DNA of 64,000 bases from Epichloe hybrida (GCA_019022495.1 JAFEKR010000082.1:1-64000), one strand, 5' to 3'. Shown: positions 1 to 12,625, counted from the first letter of the stretch. Made by a program: numbers and translations. Notes: generated from the letters alone by a model not told the origin.

Positions 1-647
1 TATGAAAGAGGTACAGTGATGTTTCACTTTCATCAACCATTCGCTTTCATGTAGTTGCCGAGGAGTCCGGCGGTAGTGGTTAGGATTCGCGGACAGAAGA
101 CTACCCAGGTAGCTTAGCTAGTTCAAACCTCACACTCGCATCAGTTCTGCAGAATGTCCTGCCCTGTGTTAATCAGATTGGCACTTTGCTCCCACTGCAG
201 CTAATCTGACAGCACACGTCGCGGCTACGAACAGAGAGTATCAGACCTCTGTTCATGGGGAGTACTGGTGTCGAGGCAGCTTCTAGCCTTGGTCAATCGC
301 CGCTCTTGCTCCGTTTTCGGTCCATCGAAAAGCAGTCATCTTTAGGGAGAAAATGTCCAGAGGCAAACGAAAAGTCAAACTACGTTGCTGAGGCTGCCCC
401 AATGAGCAAATTAGGGAGGGGACACGTCCTAACCACGAGAGAGCAATATTTTACTTTATACACCGCGATTTTTGAATCATCTTTGTCTTTCTTTTTTCTT
501 TTTTTTAGTTCCAAGTCTCTAAGCGATGGTGTGTATGGACATGGAAGGATTCGTAACAGGTACTGCTGACAAATATTAAGCAACGTAACGTGGATGCATA
601 CGACATGGGCAAAACAAAAGGGGACATGATGCAAGGAACGAAAACGC
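1..647. other. Window start, no gene seen
   Basis: Downstream (3') side of the sphingolipid desaturase gene. No coding region or RNA gene could be supported. Confidence 0.5.
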
Positions 648-2951
648 TTAATGCAGACCACTTTCTCCCGTAGCAGCCATATACTGTTGGCAGTTGACCA
701 AGATTCTGACTTGATCGCTGACTTGATCCATTCGATTAAGCACCTTCTTGTTTCCATCAATGAATTTCAAGATGGCATAGGGGATGCCTGTATCAGCGCA
801 GAACTCCTTTACCATGGTCTGCGCTTTTCGGAGATTATGTCTCGGAACGCGAGGGAACAGATGATGAACGGCTTGGAATTGAAGACCGCCGTGAATGAAG
901 TCCAGCCAGGCAGGGCAGTCGACGTCCATGGTAGTGCGGAGTTGGCGCTGGGGGAAAGACTCGTCCTCGCCCAGATCGGCCGTGGACATGCCCCAGTGCG
1001 AGAGTGTGATCTGAACATGCAGCGGCATGGTGATGATGTGGGAAACCAGGACAAAGGCGACGCGAATGGACCATGTAGGCAGTGTGCGCCAGAGGAGGAC
1101 ATAACCAAACAGGAACCAGTAGCAGGTCATGAAGACTACCTCGGTAGGACGAATCCACCAGGCCTTGCTGCTTCCGAGGGACGAGGACATCTTTGAGAGG
1201 ACGTGTCTCCACGAAAGAAAGTAGAGGTTGAAACGAGCGATGCCCATGATGGGATAATAAGTGTACTTTTGGTACGGGACGATAACTTCGGCAGCCTTGT
1301 CCCACACAAAGGTGAACTGGTAGTAGGTGGAACGGAGAGACTTGAAGAAGGAAGGACAGGTCGCGAAGAAAGGGACATTCTGGACATCGGGGTCGTGTTC
1401 CTGTGTAGATGCATTCGTCAGGTCGTGCTCTCGTGAGTGTTAGAAGGTATGGGCCAGCTTACAGGTTGGTTTGTGACGAGATGGTGAACATTATGGCTAC
1501 TCTTCCACCAGCCCATGGATAGACCGCAGCAAAAGTCGGCGATGAATAGGGCGATCAAGGTGTCAACGGTGAAATTGGATGTGATGGCTCGATGGCCGGC
1601 ATCATGGGCCGTGAACATGATTTGGTGCTATCATTTGCTGTCGTTAGTAGCCGTACGCAGGGAGGCGAGGAGACGAAAAGAAAGAGAAGAACACTGGATG
1701 GTAAAAGGGGGGGGTTGTCAAAGTATGTATATACGAACCCAGAATAAGCCTAGGAAGATGGCAGAAGTCATGTACCATTCGGCACGCACGGCCACGACAA
1801 ATCCAGCGAACAGAGCTGTATACCGAGCCATCTCTTTTCCATACTCGGTGTATGGGCAATCGTAAAAGCCTGCATCCTGAACGCGCTTGTGTAGCTGCCG
1901 GTATTTTCTTGCAATATCTTGTTGCACGGCTGTGTCGACAGGCGGGTAGTCCCTCACGTCATCATTCTTGCCTTGTTGAATAGCCCATTCAGTCCATTCA
2001 TCTGGGCTGAGGGCAAGCTGGGCTGATTTGATAGCAAAGTCGGCAACGTCGGCCTTGCCCTCGTAGACAGAGGAAGCGTCATCTGCTGAGTAACCAGTCC
2101 TGGCACGAGGGGCGGCCCGTTCAGGGCTTAGAGACAAACCGCGGCCGCTTGCAAACTCAGGTTCGGGCGTGCCAGTGCTAGATCTATGCGATGCAGCACT
2201 GCCGTAACCCTCATCGACAGATTCCTTTTCTTTCACCATTTCGAGATCAGAATCGTCCGGTGAAATATCCAATTGGGCTCTGGCATGGAAGATACCTCCC
2301 CTGATTGGCGGTGTTCGGTTGATCCAGGGACCTATTGGTTTCCGGCCGATCCGGTATGCCTTCATGGTGCGGAGAGTCTTCTCAGAGTGGTACCTAGGAA
2401 TGGGTGTGTCAGCACCATGTTACATAAGTACTCGCGCGCCTCACTTGTTTTTGGCGGATTTGCGGCGGGTCGCCTTCGATCTGATAGTTAAGCTCAAAAC
2501 CTAGATGTTGACTTTTTGAGAATAGTGTTTTGCTTTTCCCACACCCACGACACCACAACTGCAACGGGTCCCGCATTGCGATGCAATCTTGAACATCTTC
2601 CCGCCAGGATGCAGAGAAATCGAAATGATTGCGATAGACAAAGACCCTTTGTGTCCTTTCTCTGGAGGGGGGCCTTTTCTTCGGGGCTTCAACCCGACCC
2701 AAAAAAAAAAAAAAAAAAAGGAAAAAAGGAAAAAGTTTGGAGGGGAATATTTACGCTGTGATTTCATCCGTGGCATCTCGACCAACCATGTGCTCAATGG
2801 CTAGACGTCCACCTGGATGTCTGTCGAGCCATGAATTAAGGCGAAGCACATCATCTTGAAAAATTACGACGGTGTCGCCATTGGCAATCAGCTCATCCAC
2901 CATCTCTGGCGCCAGGACAGCATCGCGGCTCATCTTGGAGGTCAATGCCAT
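648..2951 (-). CDS. Delta-8 sphingolipid desaturase with N-terminal cytochrome b5 domain
   Basis: Four exons on the minus strand (2951-2755, 2393-1739, 1627-1463, 1400-648) encode about 589 residues. Residues ~1-75 form a cytochrome b5 domain with the haem-binding HPGG motif. A linker rich in Ser, Asp and Glu follows, then the membrane desaturase domain with its three histidine boxes: HDAGH, HNVHH and QAVHH. An N-terminal b5 fusion with a Gln-led third box is the hallmark of front-end desaturases; in filamentous fungi this family is the ER delta-8 desaturase acting on the sphingoid base of glucosylceramides. The start MALTSK was chosen because it directly precedes the b5 fold; an in-frame upstream ATG adds 13 residues without family character. 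Intron 1 is unusually long (361 nt) and contains a 19-nt A tract on the plus strand; the second intron uses a GTTCGT donor. Exon joins restore continuous conserved peptide (for example TNQP|EHDPDVQN). Acyl-chain front-end specificity cannot be excluded. Confidence 0.93.
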
Positions 2952-5639
2952 GATATATAATAGGTGATTGGTCGAATCGTAAAATATCAATATTGAACAA
3001 ATGGACTCGTTACGGGCGATGTGTCGGAGACAGAAAAAAAAAAGGGAAGTAAATCGAGGTCAACTGTTATTTCGTCGGCGAGGAATATGCGCTATTCGTA
3101 TTTCGATTTCAAAGGAGCGGAATCAAAGAGAGAAGCCAGGCAAGATCGTAGATGCGATGCAGACATCAGCACCATGTCACGACGATGAAAAAAAGCTTAA
3201 AAGTCGATCGTACGGTGAGGATCTTGGAAGAACAGAACAACAACAAGATGCACACAGAGAGAGGGGAGGTACAGGGACGGGTACGAGGGAATATTAAAAA
3301 CGACAGATGCGAGCTGTTCCAGAACGCTGGTGTTCAGCTCAGTCCAGTAAACTCGAGTGGTGCCCACAAAGGCCACGAGATTGAGGTCACCTTGCATTGT
3401 CGCTCACCATCGACTCGTAATAAGCGGGGGTCCTCCGGGATTTTCTAGCCACTCACAGTGGCACACCGTGTTTCTTTTCTGTTACGGAGTGCATACGTAG
3501 TTGGCGTACCAGTGTACCACGGTACCAGACCTTCCCTTTGTGGTCGTCAGTGCCTGCCAGCTGCCAGCCTGCCCTGCCCTGCCCTGCGCCTGCGCCTGCG
3601 CCTGTCACAAATTGGAACATGAGGCAGGGGTCATGTTTTGGTTGGAGGAGACGACCTATTAAAACTGGCAATAAAGGCTCAAAGCAGCAGAGATCACCAC
3701 TTTTTGAACAGACACAGCGAAAGAACGGCCATCCGCCTCGTACCTTGGCACGATGCAGCCTGATGCAGTTTGATTCGGTTCAGGTTGATTCCGCTTGATC
3801 TCACATACCACAAAACGCCGGGCCGGCTTGCCGAATGTCATGCCTGCGTCAGACATGACATGTCTGCGTCGCTACGAGCCGCCAATGGGCATGTATCTAT
3901 TACCTGGGAGCATGGAACATGGAAAAGTACATGAGCAGTACATGAGCAGTTTGCATTGTTGGGGTTAATTCGAGCAACGAGCTGCACTGGACAAGCGAAA
4001 GCCCTAGCTGGCTTGGGGTGTGATCCACGAAACCTGACAAACTTTGCATACACAAAAACGCACTGAACATATTTTCATTAGCTACGTTACAGGAAATTTT
4101 AGAGGCTGGTCCACTTTAAATAAGTCCCTGGTTTTCCTTACACCATACTAGTCAGGGGCACGAAAACGCTCGGTGTACATAGGCTTTAGATGCTTCAAAT
4201 AATAAGCAACTTTAGCAATTTTACAGCGAATAAAAAAAATTGTGTACATAATTCAAGAAGCCCGATAGTAATCCACATGACTTAAACCGTCGATCGTCCC
4301 TGCCAATTTTGTCAGGTCTCGTGGATCACGCCCTTATTGGGGCCAACATTCCTCCACTGACGGATGAGCGGATGAGTGGGTAAGACGAGGAAGCCACTGC
4401 ACATTGGCGTTTGCGGACCCACAACTTCATTGCTTGAATGGGGCCACAATCGGCCCACTGTGGGCCGCGTGAAAAGGTCCCTGAGATTTCTCTTTCCCTG
4501 CCACATTCAAAAATGGTCTGGTCTAATGTCCGGTTCCTGGCAGGCTGAGGTAGGTGACTGGGGGCGAGGCTATCAGCATTTTCACGAACACCAGCATGTC
4601 GGCTCGAGGAAGCACTGCGCTGCATGCAGACAGCCATGCACTCGCTTCTAATCCGTCCATACGGAGTACGAGGCTGGCAAAGAAATCAGCCAGCCAGCTA
4701 TTATTAGGATGTCCCTTGTGGCACTTGGGGCACTTGTGGCAACCCCATCCCAAGACAGCAAAACACATTTTGGCTGAATCTTGGAGGCCGCAGCAAAACG
4801 TCGTCGCAATCGCCCCGCCCACTTTCTTGCCTTGACTCTGTTCCTGGTTTCTACCTTTTCCTCGTCCTTCCCCATCAGCTTATCGAAGCCATCATCCGAT
4901 GAAAAAGACCATGGTGGGGCTTTTGCGAGCGTGGGGGCAATTCGGCTTTGGCGTACGGAATCCTCCGCATGAATACCTCGAAGAAATCAACAAAATGCCC
5001 CCCTCAGAGCCCTGCAGCAAACAGTTTAAGGTGGAGTTGGACTTGGGGTGTGTGCAAAGCCAGGGGGCCAGGGGGCCCGGGGGGGGGGGGTGTGTTGTTT
5101 CGTAATGCCGTCTGACATGATTTTATGTATTATGCCGAGATACCGGCTTTTAACAAGTACTTGCAACAACAGTTCGGAAAGCAACCTCGGTACCTAAGTA
5201 TTGGGAATGTCTAAACGTTTGTAATTTTGGGTGCGCTAGTATAGCCTAACCATTATTAAGCATGTTTTTAAGCTTCCATCCTATCTTAGAGTAATGAGAA
5301 AAAGAGTTTCAGTCGCATGCTGACGGGAAGAGTAGCTGCTTGTCCCTTTATTAATTTGGCTCAGTGTTACAAGAAGGAACTTGAGTGACTTACTCGCTGG
5401 GCCAGCTGCGGTCATCACCCCCGTCCCCTTCCACCTCTCCCGCGTAACGTCTATCAAAGGCAGCAGCGTTTCTTTACATCGTTGATTTGTACCTTTCGTC
5501 CTACCACAAACTCCGACGTGCGGTGTTATTCTCCATGGCCAGTAGTCGTGTGGCAGTCATTCCGACGGTTGCTGCCTATGAGTCCCCTGACAAATGGCAA
5601 AACGATTGTAGCCAACGATGATCCACGCCAGAAGCAAGC
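2952..5639. other. Intergenic, no intact gene seen
   Basis: Upstream of the desaturase. Contains GCCCT/GCGCCT repeats at 3571-3604, an AT-rich segment near 4050-4290, TACGGAGTA at 4660-4668 and a 12-G run at 5079-5090. No family-supported reading frame. Confidence 0.5.
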
Positions 5640-6440
5640 AATGTATGAGCTGCAGCATCAATAAAATGGCGATTGGCCATATCCGTCAGATCCGCCTGCG
5701 AGTCGTGTTGTCGGCAAAGTTGCAAGGTCAGCCTGGGAGAAAAGGCGATGAGGAGGCCGTCTTGTGGGAGAGATCCCTACACGACTCCAAAATTTGCCGT
5801 GCTATCGCCCACCTCATAATACAATACAGACCTGGAAAGGCTGAAGAGCTTCACGTGCCCGTCAGGGGCGGGTACAATATGTTCTATCGGCTGGAATACA
5901 GTGATGGCACGTTGGCTGCGATGAGGATCCCCTGTAAAGGTAGTTGGGCACATTGCCCATTGCCCCCCCCCCTCAAGATATAGGACTTCATCGCAACAGG
6001 CGTTGTCAAGTTCCCTGAGGAGAAGACCAAGTATGAGGTGGCTACAATGCGTTACGTCGCGGCAAACACCACGATTCCGGTGCCCAAGATATGCGTATCA
6101 TCACGGAACTGCAGCGGAGAACCCCACTAATCTTGGCCCTTTCATCATCATGGATTGTGTAGAGCGTGAAAGGACAAATGTCTTATGCTTTAAAAGACCC
6201 TCCTCTCCTTGGTCCTTGGCCCCGATGAGTCCCATGTCCTGGACGCCAGTATCAGCGATCAAAAAGCTCAATTTTCTTTAGACAAATGGCCAACATCAAC
6301 CTCCACCCCAAATAGGCTCCTTACTTGTTTCAGGACGGCCTCTCATCCAGAACATGAACTCCTTGACAGAGTTCACCGGGGTAGTCCCATCGCTGCTGCT
6401 GTCGGGACCATACTGCTGCCTGGCTGAATGATGTGGAGGA
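5640..6440 (+). pseudogene. Aminoglycoside phosphotransferase (APH)-family pseudogene
   Basis: A recognisable but broken APH/choline-kinase-fold gene. The first segment (to ~5940) reads WERSLHDSKICRAI... and then RGGYNMFYRLEYSDGT, the usual family opening. A plausible intron with a GT donor near 5940 and a CAG acceptor near 6001 leads to VVKFPEEKTKYEVATMRY and IPVPKI. There the frame is lost at about 6089: the continuation YAYHHGTAAENPTNLGPFIIMD is one frame away, consistent with a two-base loss. A further shift and a TAG appear around 6278-6282, before RQMANINLHP, and later family pieces (NMNSLTEFTG near 6360) lie in yet another frame. These fungal APH-like proteins are abundant and of uncertain substrate. 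Several independent lesions argue for a decayed gene and not a single sequencing slip. Nothing after ~6440 is clearly attributable. Confidence 0.75.
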
Positions 6441-7521
6441 ATGAATCAATGTCTCGCGCGCACGCCACTTATCGGGGGTTTTTTTCCCCCTATTCCTTTG
6501 CTTAGAAACCACTTTAGCATGCTGGAATAGTCCAAGTCGGCGCTGTGTCGTCTAGCATGCCAGTTTGACGTAGATCAAGAGGTGTAGTGCATCCAAAGCC
6601 CGGACGTCAGGTGGCGTCAGGTAGAGAGAGGCCCCTCGTTATTCGAGAATGGACACTGACTGAGGCTTCGTTAAATAAAGCGCTACTACGCAGACTAGCC
6701 ATGTGTCACTTGGTCGATTTCGTTTAACTTACTAGGTCTAGCATAGTCGATGGATCGAAACGAGAAGAGCCAAGACGCCACTGGCACTATTATTTCTTGA
6801 CGTCACAGGGTCTGTTTAGCTTATCCCCAACTTCTTGGCTGCAGTTGAATTTTCAAGGAAGCCAACTTTCCTAAATGGAGACGTGAAACATCTTGTGACC
6901 ATAGTCTGGAGCGAACGAGTTTTCATGGAAACATAATGTTAACGAGCAACGCGCAGAAGTCGATGGAGAAAACAGGGCCAACGCCATCACCGACAAGTTC
7001 CTGAAAGATGTGCAGGAAATTGCTGGTTTCATGCAAGCACCTTCACAGCGGCTCTAGATATTGCAGAGACAATTGGCAGACGGCACAAATTGCTCAGCCA
7101 ACCCGTGGGCGACCGATGCCATGCACATGATGAAGACAGAGTGGCGAGCGGCACCTGCGGCGTCGTAGTCACGGAGCCCAAAGGCGTGATTCTTGGCTTC
7201 CACCCCATGCTTGGCTGTGCTTATGTCACGGAATGATGAGCCTGTCTTGTTTGTCTCGGCACCGTGGCCAGACGTGCTGGTCGTGGAGGAGCTGATGAAG
7301 TTGTGTGTTGAGCTTGAGCGTGGGCTTGGAGCCAAAGAGTGGGGGGGGGGGGGGGGCTGGTCCCGAGTATGGCCAGCCAATCCAATTGTACCTGATGAAC
7401 GTGTTGCAATGACGCAACGGACTTTACATGGCCGCCAATGCCACTCAATCCATCTGGACAACGACGATTTCACGAATCAATCCGTCACGGACCTCAAAGC
7501 GCCTCCCCCAAACGAACCGTC
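6441..7521. other. Intergenic, no gene seen
   Basis: Between the APH-like pseudogene and the DUF2461 gene. A 16-G run lies at 7341-7356. Overlapping small open frames at 7050-7480 have no recognisable domain. Confidence 0.45.
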
Positions 7522-8994
7522 ATGCCGGCGCGCAAAAGATCGGCCCCAGAGCCAAACACTGATCGAAGGCGGTCGGGCCGCCTATCCACCACTGAACAGA
7601 AGAAGGGCTCTTACTTTGAGGACGCACAGGATTCAGACGACAGCGTAGCTCCCGCGAGAAAGCAGCGTAAGGTCGCGTCCAGGAGACAATCGAAGAACAA
7701 GGAAGAGAGCGAAGACCAATATGAGGAGGATCGTCAAGCAGATGACCAGGATTCCAACGATGACGATGACGATGACGACGACGACGACGACGCCCCGCGC
7801 AAAGTTGAGATCATACCCCTCGAGAAGATGAGAGACACGGGCGGCGTCGACTATGCAGATTACAAAGTGCACAAAAACACGCTCCTGTTTCTCAAAGATT
7901 TAAAGGCGAACAATAAGAGATCTTGGCTGAAATGTGAGCTTTACACCGTCACGACAATCAAGCCCGTCCGTCGCCCGGCGCATCTCATTGCTAACTCTGC
8001 GCAGCTCACGACGAGGAGTACAGACGAGCTCTGAAGGACTGGCAGTCGTTTGTTGAAGCAGCCACGCAGACTGTCATTGATGTGGATGAGACGGTCCCGG
8101 AGTTGCCCGTCAAGGATGTCATCTTCCGCATATACAGAGACGTCCGCTTCAGTAAGATCAAGACGCCGTACAAGGTAAGGGGGGAGGTGAGAGTGGTGAA
8201 GAATCCATACTCGGGCCACTTTCCATATTACCGCGGCTCATTTTTATTTTATTTTTATATATGCTCCTTCTCCATATAGCCTCATTTCTCAGCCGCGTGG
8301 TCAAGAACCGGTAGAAAGGGCCCCTACGCATGCTACTACGTCCACTGCGAGCCCGGGTCGTCGTTCATCGGCGGCGGCCTGTGGCATCCGGAAGCGAGCT
8401 CCGTGGCCAAGTTGCGGCGCAGCATCGATCGACATCCCGACCGGTGGCGCCGAGCGCTCAACGAGCCTTTGTTCAAGAAGGTTTTCTTTCCAAAGATCAA
8501 GGCCGGCGCGGGGCCCGAGGCTGCCGTCGAGTCCTTTGCCGAGAGAAACCAGGAGAATGCGCTCAAGAAGCGACCCATGGTTCGTTTCGACTTCCTCCCC
8601 ACGCTCTTCCAACCTCCCATCACCAATGTAGTGAGTCACTCACGGCTACGAATGTCCACCAGCTGATCTGATGCATCGTCACACAGGGGTACGAGGTTAC
8701 CCACCGGGATATCGAGCTGCTGAAGCTCCGAAACTACACGGTCGGTACCAAGATTGACGCGGACCTCGTCACAAAGGATGATGTGCAGGAGAAGCTGGCA
8801 GAGATGATTCGAGGGCTTTCCGGATTTGTCAGTTGCTAGTGTGTTGCATTCACTGCTTTACGACCGACTAATCGATGTAGGTGTCGTTTTTGAACGGCAT
8901 CATCATGCCTGACCCGGCGCTGGACGGCGACGACAACAGCGATGAGGAGGAGGAGGAGGAGGAGGAGGAGGAGGAGAACGACGAGGAATCATAG
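7522..8994 (+). CDS. DUF2461 domain protein with acidic termini
   Basis: Five exons (7522-7933, 8005-8174, 8280-8579, 8687-8827, 8881-8994) encode about 378 residues. The N-terminal ~110 residues are charged and low in complexity, with a basic KRSAPEP... start suggestive of nuclear targeting and an uninterrupted Asp run near residue 90. The DUF2461 (TIGR02453) domain follows, with the conserved LFLKDLKANNKRSWL opening, the DVIFRIYRDVRFSK core, a YYVHCEPG strand and GGGLWHPE. The C-terminus is a poly-Glu tail encoded by a GAG repeat. The biochemical role of DUF2461 is not established. The start ATG lies just before the basic peptide; the reading frame continues upstream to an earlier ATG at 7438 in sequence without protein character. 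All four intron joins rebuild conserved family peptide (KSHDEEYRRAL, KPHFSAAW, KRPMGYEVTHRD, GFVSFLNGI). Confidence 0.9.
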
Positions 8995-10153
8995 AGCTTC
9001 TCGAACTACTGTTGGCAAAAAAATTTTTTTTTTTTTTTGGAGCAAGGCAATGTAGGGATATCCGCTGTATGATTATCAACGCAAGGGGGTTTAGCAGTGC
9101 GCAGACATTGTCCGCGCATGATGACAATTGATCCGTAAACCACGCAGCCCTGCCATGTTGCATGTCATGACGTCTCCCATATCCCACGTCCAGCTCTCCT
9201 TACCAGCCACCACGGCATAGCATGGCAACGACCTCGTTGGCGTCGTTTCTCGCGTGACGCCGTCGTCGTCGGTATCTACGACCCCATGCCCATGTCAAAG
9301 TGTCAGTCTGTGTGAACAACGCATATTGCGTTTGCGCCATGAGAAAAGGGGGGGGGGGGGGGCCACCAAACTCACCACCGTCGAGCCATGAGTAACGCCC
9401 CCTTGGCCATTGATACCCGTCACGGTATAGTTCCTCCTGACCCAGACATCGACATCACCATACTTGTTCGACCGGCTCACCAAGATTGTCGACATCCCTG
9501 AAAAGTCACCAGCTCTCCGGACCAGACTTTCCCAGAAACCAAGCAGCCAATAGGCAGTCGGGTCCAAGCCGAGAGTTGAACCCCCGATGTCTGGGCAGAA
9601 ATGCAGAAAGGAGAGGAAAGAGGTGCGGGTTTTCTCATCTCTTCCTTTCGGACAAGCAGAAGCAGCCGACGACGGTGTAATTATGGCAATGCGAATTCCA
9701 TGGACCCGTGGGCCTACTACCGACCGACCTACCTCTTTGGGTAAACACCTTCTTTGCATCGGACCCCGATGCCAGGCCTGGCTACTCACAGAAACATACT
9801 ACCAGACATCACTGATCACATCAACTGGTGACAGGCGCCTGCAGACGACTGCATTTCTACCTCTAGATATCTTGTAATGTGTCATCTCGGTTTTCCTTTC
9901 CTTTTCCTCCTCGTTCTTCAATCCTATCAACAGATTAAGTGACCTTTATTTCGCTGCTGCATCGCTCAGCTCTCCAATCATAGAGTGTGAGCAAAAAAGA
10001 AAACCCGAGGATGAAGGATAAATGCTCTCGTCAATGTTGCGCGTATCATGTCTCGCATCGTTGCAGAATACCCCCACAAACGCCTCAAAAATACAAAAGA
10101 AAAAAACCCAAAATAAAGAGACTTTGAACATCTACTATCCAATCACGTAGCCT
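8995..10153. other. Intergenic, no gene seen
   Basis: 3' flanks of the DUF2461 gene and of the NMNAT gene. Contains a T run near 9024-9038 and a 15-G run at 9348-9362. A 164-codon minus-strand frame (9295-9789) has no domain and no conserved pattern I recognise. Confidence 0.45.
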
Positions 10154-11303
10154 TCAAATAGAGCCAGATTCCGCAGTCGCCTGTTCCTTTCCCTTGCTGG
10201 GTTTTGCGAGATCCAGCTCGCGATATAGGTTGTGCTCGTAGATGTAGTTGATGACGTCGTCGGGAATCCTGTGCATGGTCAGTATAATTGGCCACCCCCT
10301 GCTGGTGGAGATTTGACAAGACGTACAGGTAGTCGATACTCATATCGCGCTTCAACAGTAGCCGGACTTTGGTGCTTGAGATATCATTCGTGACAACCTG
10401 ACGTCGACTGTCAGTCATGTATGACGGGCACTTCCGAGGGAGGAAATGCCAGAAATAACAGGAACATACCTGTCTGATGACATGGATGTTCTTCTCCCAC
10501 CGCTTCAATGCTGCCAGGGCCGAGTCAAGCTCAGTTCCTGTCCGTTCGAGAACAAAGATGCCGAAATTGCCGAGAATATGATCCACATCCTCGGCATCCC
10601 AGATGTCGGGGGTGCTGATTGTTTGTATCAGGTCGGCGCCTGCTAGAAGCACAATTTTTGCGGGCTTGCGAGTACCATCGGTGCATTCGACGCCGCCCAT
10701 GACGTGATTGATCTCATAGTCAAAGTGATCCAGCACCCGGGCAGTAGGGATATACGTCGGGTTTTCGGCCTCCCATGGATCTACCATCAGCCATTTGGAT
10801 GCGTTTTCGGCAGCAAGCTGACACATTTGAATCCGGTGGTTGGCCGGCGCGAGGCCCTTCTTCTTGTAGGCATCAGACACTGGTGAGAGGTAGCCACCAA
10901 TGACTTCGAATCCTGACGGTGGTTTATCGTGGTTAGTTATGCTATGCGCTTTGGCGAGGTTTTCGAGGACGCGGACAAAGTCGGGTGCTCACCTTCATTG
11001 CGGGCATGATCCCGCGCCATGGGAAACATGCGCAAATGTAAAAATGTAATGGGAGAAACTGCAGGGCAAGTATCAGTGTCATGCATATGCATGGCACATA
11101 TGGAAATAAGAAGAAAGCAAACGTGTATGCATCACAGTCGAATGCATTATGATGTATGTGCAAAAGATTGACTCACATGAGCCACAGGCAACTAGGACCA
11201 ACGGCGTTCGGCCGGGATCGCATGTCCGCCGAAGCCGGTGGGAGGGGAATGCCCGTCGACCCTCGGGCGTCATTTGCTTAACGTAGGGGAAGTCGGAGGG
11301 CAT
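10154..11303 (-). CDS. NMA1: Nicotinamide/nicotinate mononucleotide adenylyltransferase (NMNAT)
   Basis: Five exons (11303-11177, 11058-10993, 10912-10470, 10397-10327, 10268-10154) give about 273 residues. The enzyme transfers AMP from ATP to NMN or nicotinic acid mononucleotide, the last common step of NAD synthesis. The nucleotidyltransferase signature GSFSPITFLHLRMFPMARD spans the first splice site; the second half carries LLAGADLI, WDAEDVDHILGNFGIFVLER and the C-terminal ISSTKVR motif. The last exon gives LIPDDVINYIYEHNLY, typical of eukaryotic NMNATs. The chosen start at 11303 yields a short 40-residue leader with the FPSHRL-like segment; an additional upstream exon is possible because the upstream DNA is disturbed by a hairpin element. 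Family assignment is very secure; which yeast paralogue (NMA1 or NMA2) it matches cannot be told. Confidence 0.92.
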
Positions 11304-11548
11304 GACGGGCTTGAACCATCGACGAGGCGACGAGTCCAGGAAAATATGTCAATGTGAATGTTGAGCGTAGAGCAGGCAAGCTGCGGGGAACGGATGATGC
11401 GGGTGCAGGAGAGCGGCCTGCCTGCAAGTTGGACGTGGGGTGGCTGCGCGACATGGAGAATCTTGCACGTGCCTTTGGCTGGCGTGCTCAGGCTGACGTG
11501 CGAAACCGTCCGAAAAGCGGGGCAGTCTACATACATACGGATTACATA

Positions 11549-11627
11549 CAGTGGGGTCCCAGTAATTCCGAAGAATCTCCACCAGAGTCGCCGTTGCTGC
11601 TGCTTCGGAATTACTGGGACCCCACTG
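11549..11627. mobile_element. 79-bp TA-flanked perfect hairpin, MITE-like
   Basis: Two perfectly complementary arms (11547-11573 and 11603-11629, 27 bases each counting the flanking TA) enclose a 29-base spacer. The arms begin CAGTGGGGTCCCAG and are bounded by TA on both sides, as expected for a Tc1/mariner-type TA target duplication. The element would therefore be nothing but terminal inverted repeats. It lies ~250 bp upstream of the NMNAT start. It has no coding capacity. A non-mobile RNA hairpin is the alternative. Confidence 0.6.
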
Positions 11628-11629
11628 TA

Positions 11630-12625
11630 CACACATGTACATACATGTACCGTGTACGTCCTGTTCCGGGGACCGGCGCTTATTAACATATCCGCCTTTT
11701 CCACCATGTCCAGCGCTTTTCTCCCCAGCGGAAGCTCGAAGCCCACCTGCTCCGCGTCCCGAGCATCATGTCCACCGATATTCTTCTCATTCAAAAATAC
11801 TTGGGCCAGTTGCAGGGGCTCTCCATCACCACCACGGCAGCCTGAACTTCTGACGTCTGCCCCTCCTCGACCACAACGCCCGCGATATATACGCCTGCCA
11901 GATCCACGCGGTCTCTCGTCTCGAGATCAATCGCCAGGGCCGACATGGGCTTACCCTAGCCCTTGTTCCAGAGCGCCTCGAAAATAGCATCGATCGTGCT
12001 TTGTATCCGCGACGGACTTGATGCCCAGCGCTCCTTGGGCGACTGGACCTGTGAATAGTAGCCATTATACGATTGACGTCTCGTAATTTAAATGGTTATG
12101 ACATCTATTCATAGCAAGGTGTGAGTGCTTGTAGAAACTGATATCAGCTCTCCCCCAATGGTCCCTCATGCAACGGTGTGTCGTGTGGCATCACATCCAT
12201 TTACAAATTAATGGTGACATCGCTGACTGAGCTGCATGCAGTTGTGGCTTCATTCGCCAGTACGGACCAAAGGGACCAATGACCACTCTGTGGATTCATT
12301 CCCACTTCCATTCCCATTTGGCTTCATGATGTATCACGCTAGATAGAAACCAGGACACGCTGAAATCATCGTCCAATATATTTCACCTGTTAATCACCGG
12401 TGACCTTCGTAAATGTGATGGGTATCTAAGTCGTAGAATGGTATGACTAATTGTGACAGATTTCGCGTGTGGGCTTCTCCTTGGCTAAAACCCCAACGCA
12501 TGCTTCCATGGGATAAAAAACTTTTCAAGATGAACGTTAAAAGTCCCAAGTATGCTCCCGACCCTGCAGGCTTGGGGGGGGGGGGTAAAAATAAGATACC
12601 TCGATGGGTTTTTCTTCTTCTTTGG
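11630..12625. other. Intergenic stretch with unresolved protein-like frame
   Basis: No gene could be supported. On the minus strand around 12060-11770 a frame with protein-like codon use (SALAIDLETRDRVDL... and VVVMESPCNWPKYF) is interrupted by TAG and TGA and changes frame. It may be a decayed gene, but I could not assign it to any family. A run of 12 G lies at 12574-12585. Confidence 0.3.

Noticed and set aside
7050..7480. Overlapping open frames on both strands around a 16-G tract
   Set aside because: Frames exist on both strands with low-complexity Pro/Gly content and no domain.
9560..9600. tRNA-like T-arm (GAGTTGAACCCCC)
   Set aside because: The arm stem does not pair and no anticodon or acceptor stem can be folded around it.
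9295..9789. 164-codon minus-strand open frame
   Set aside because: No recognisable domain, includes a poly-G-derived proline run, no supporting splice pattern; treated as chance.
11760..12065. Minus-strand protein-like frame (SALAIDLETRDRVDL..., ESPCNWPKYF)
   Set aside because: Interrupted by TAG/TGA and frame changes, and no family could be assigned; only noted as a possible relic.
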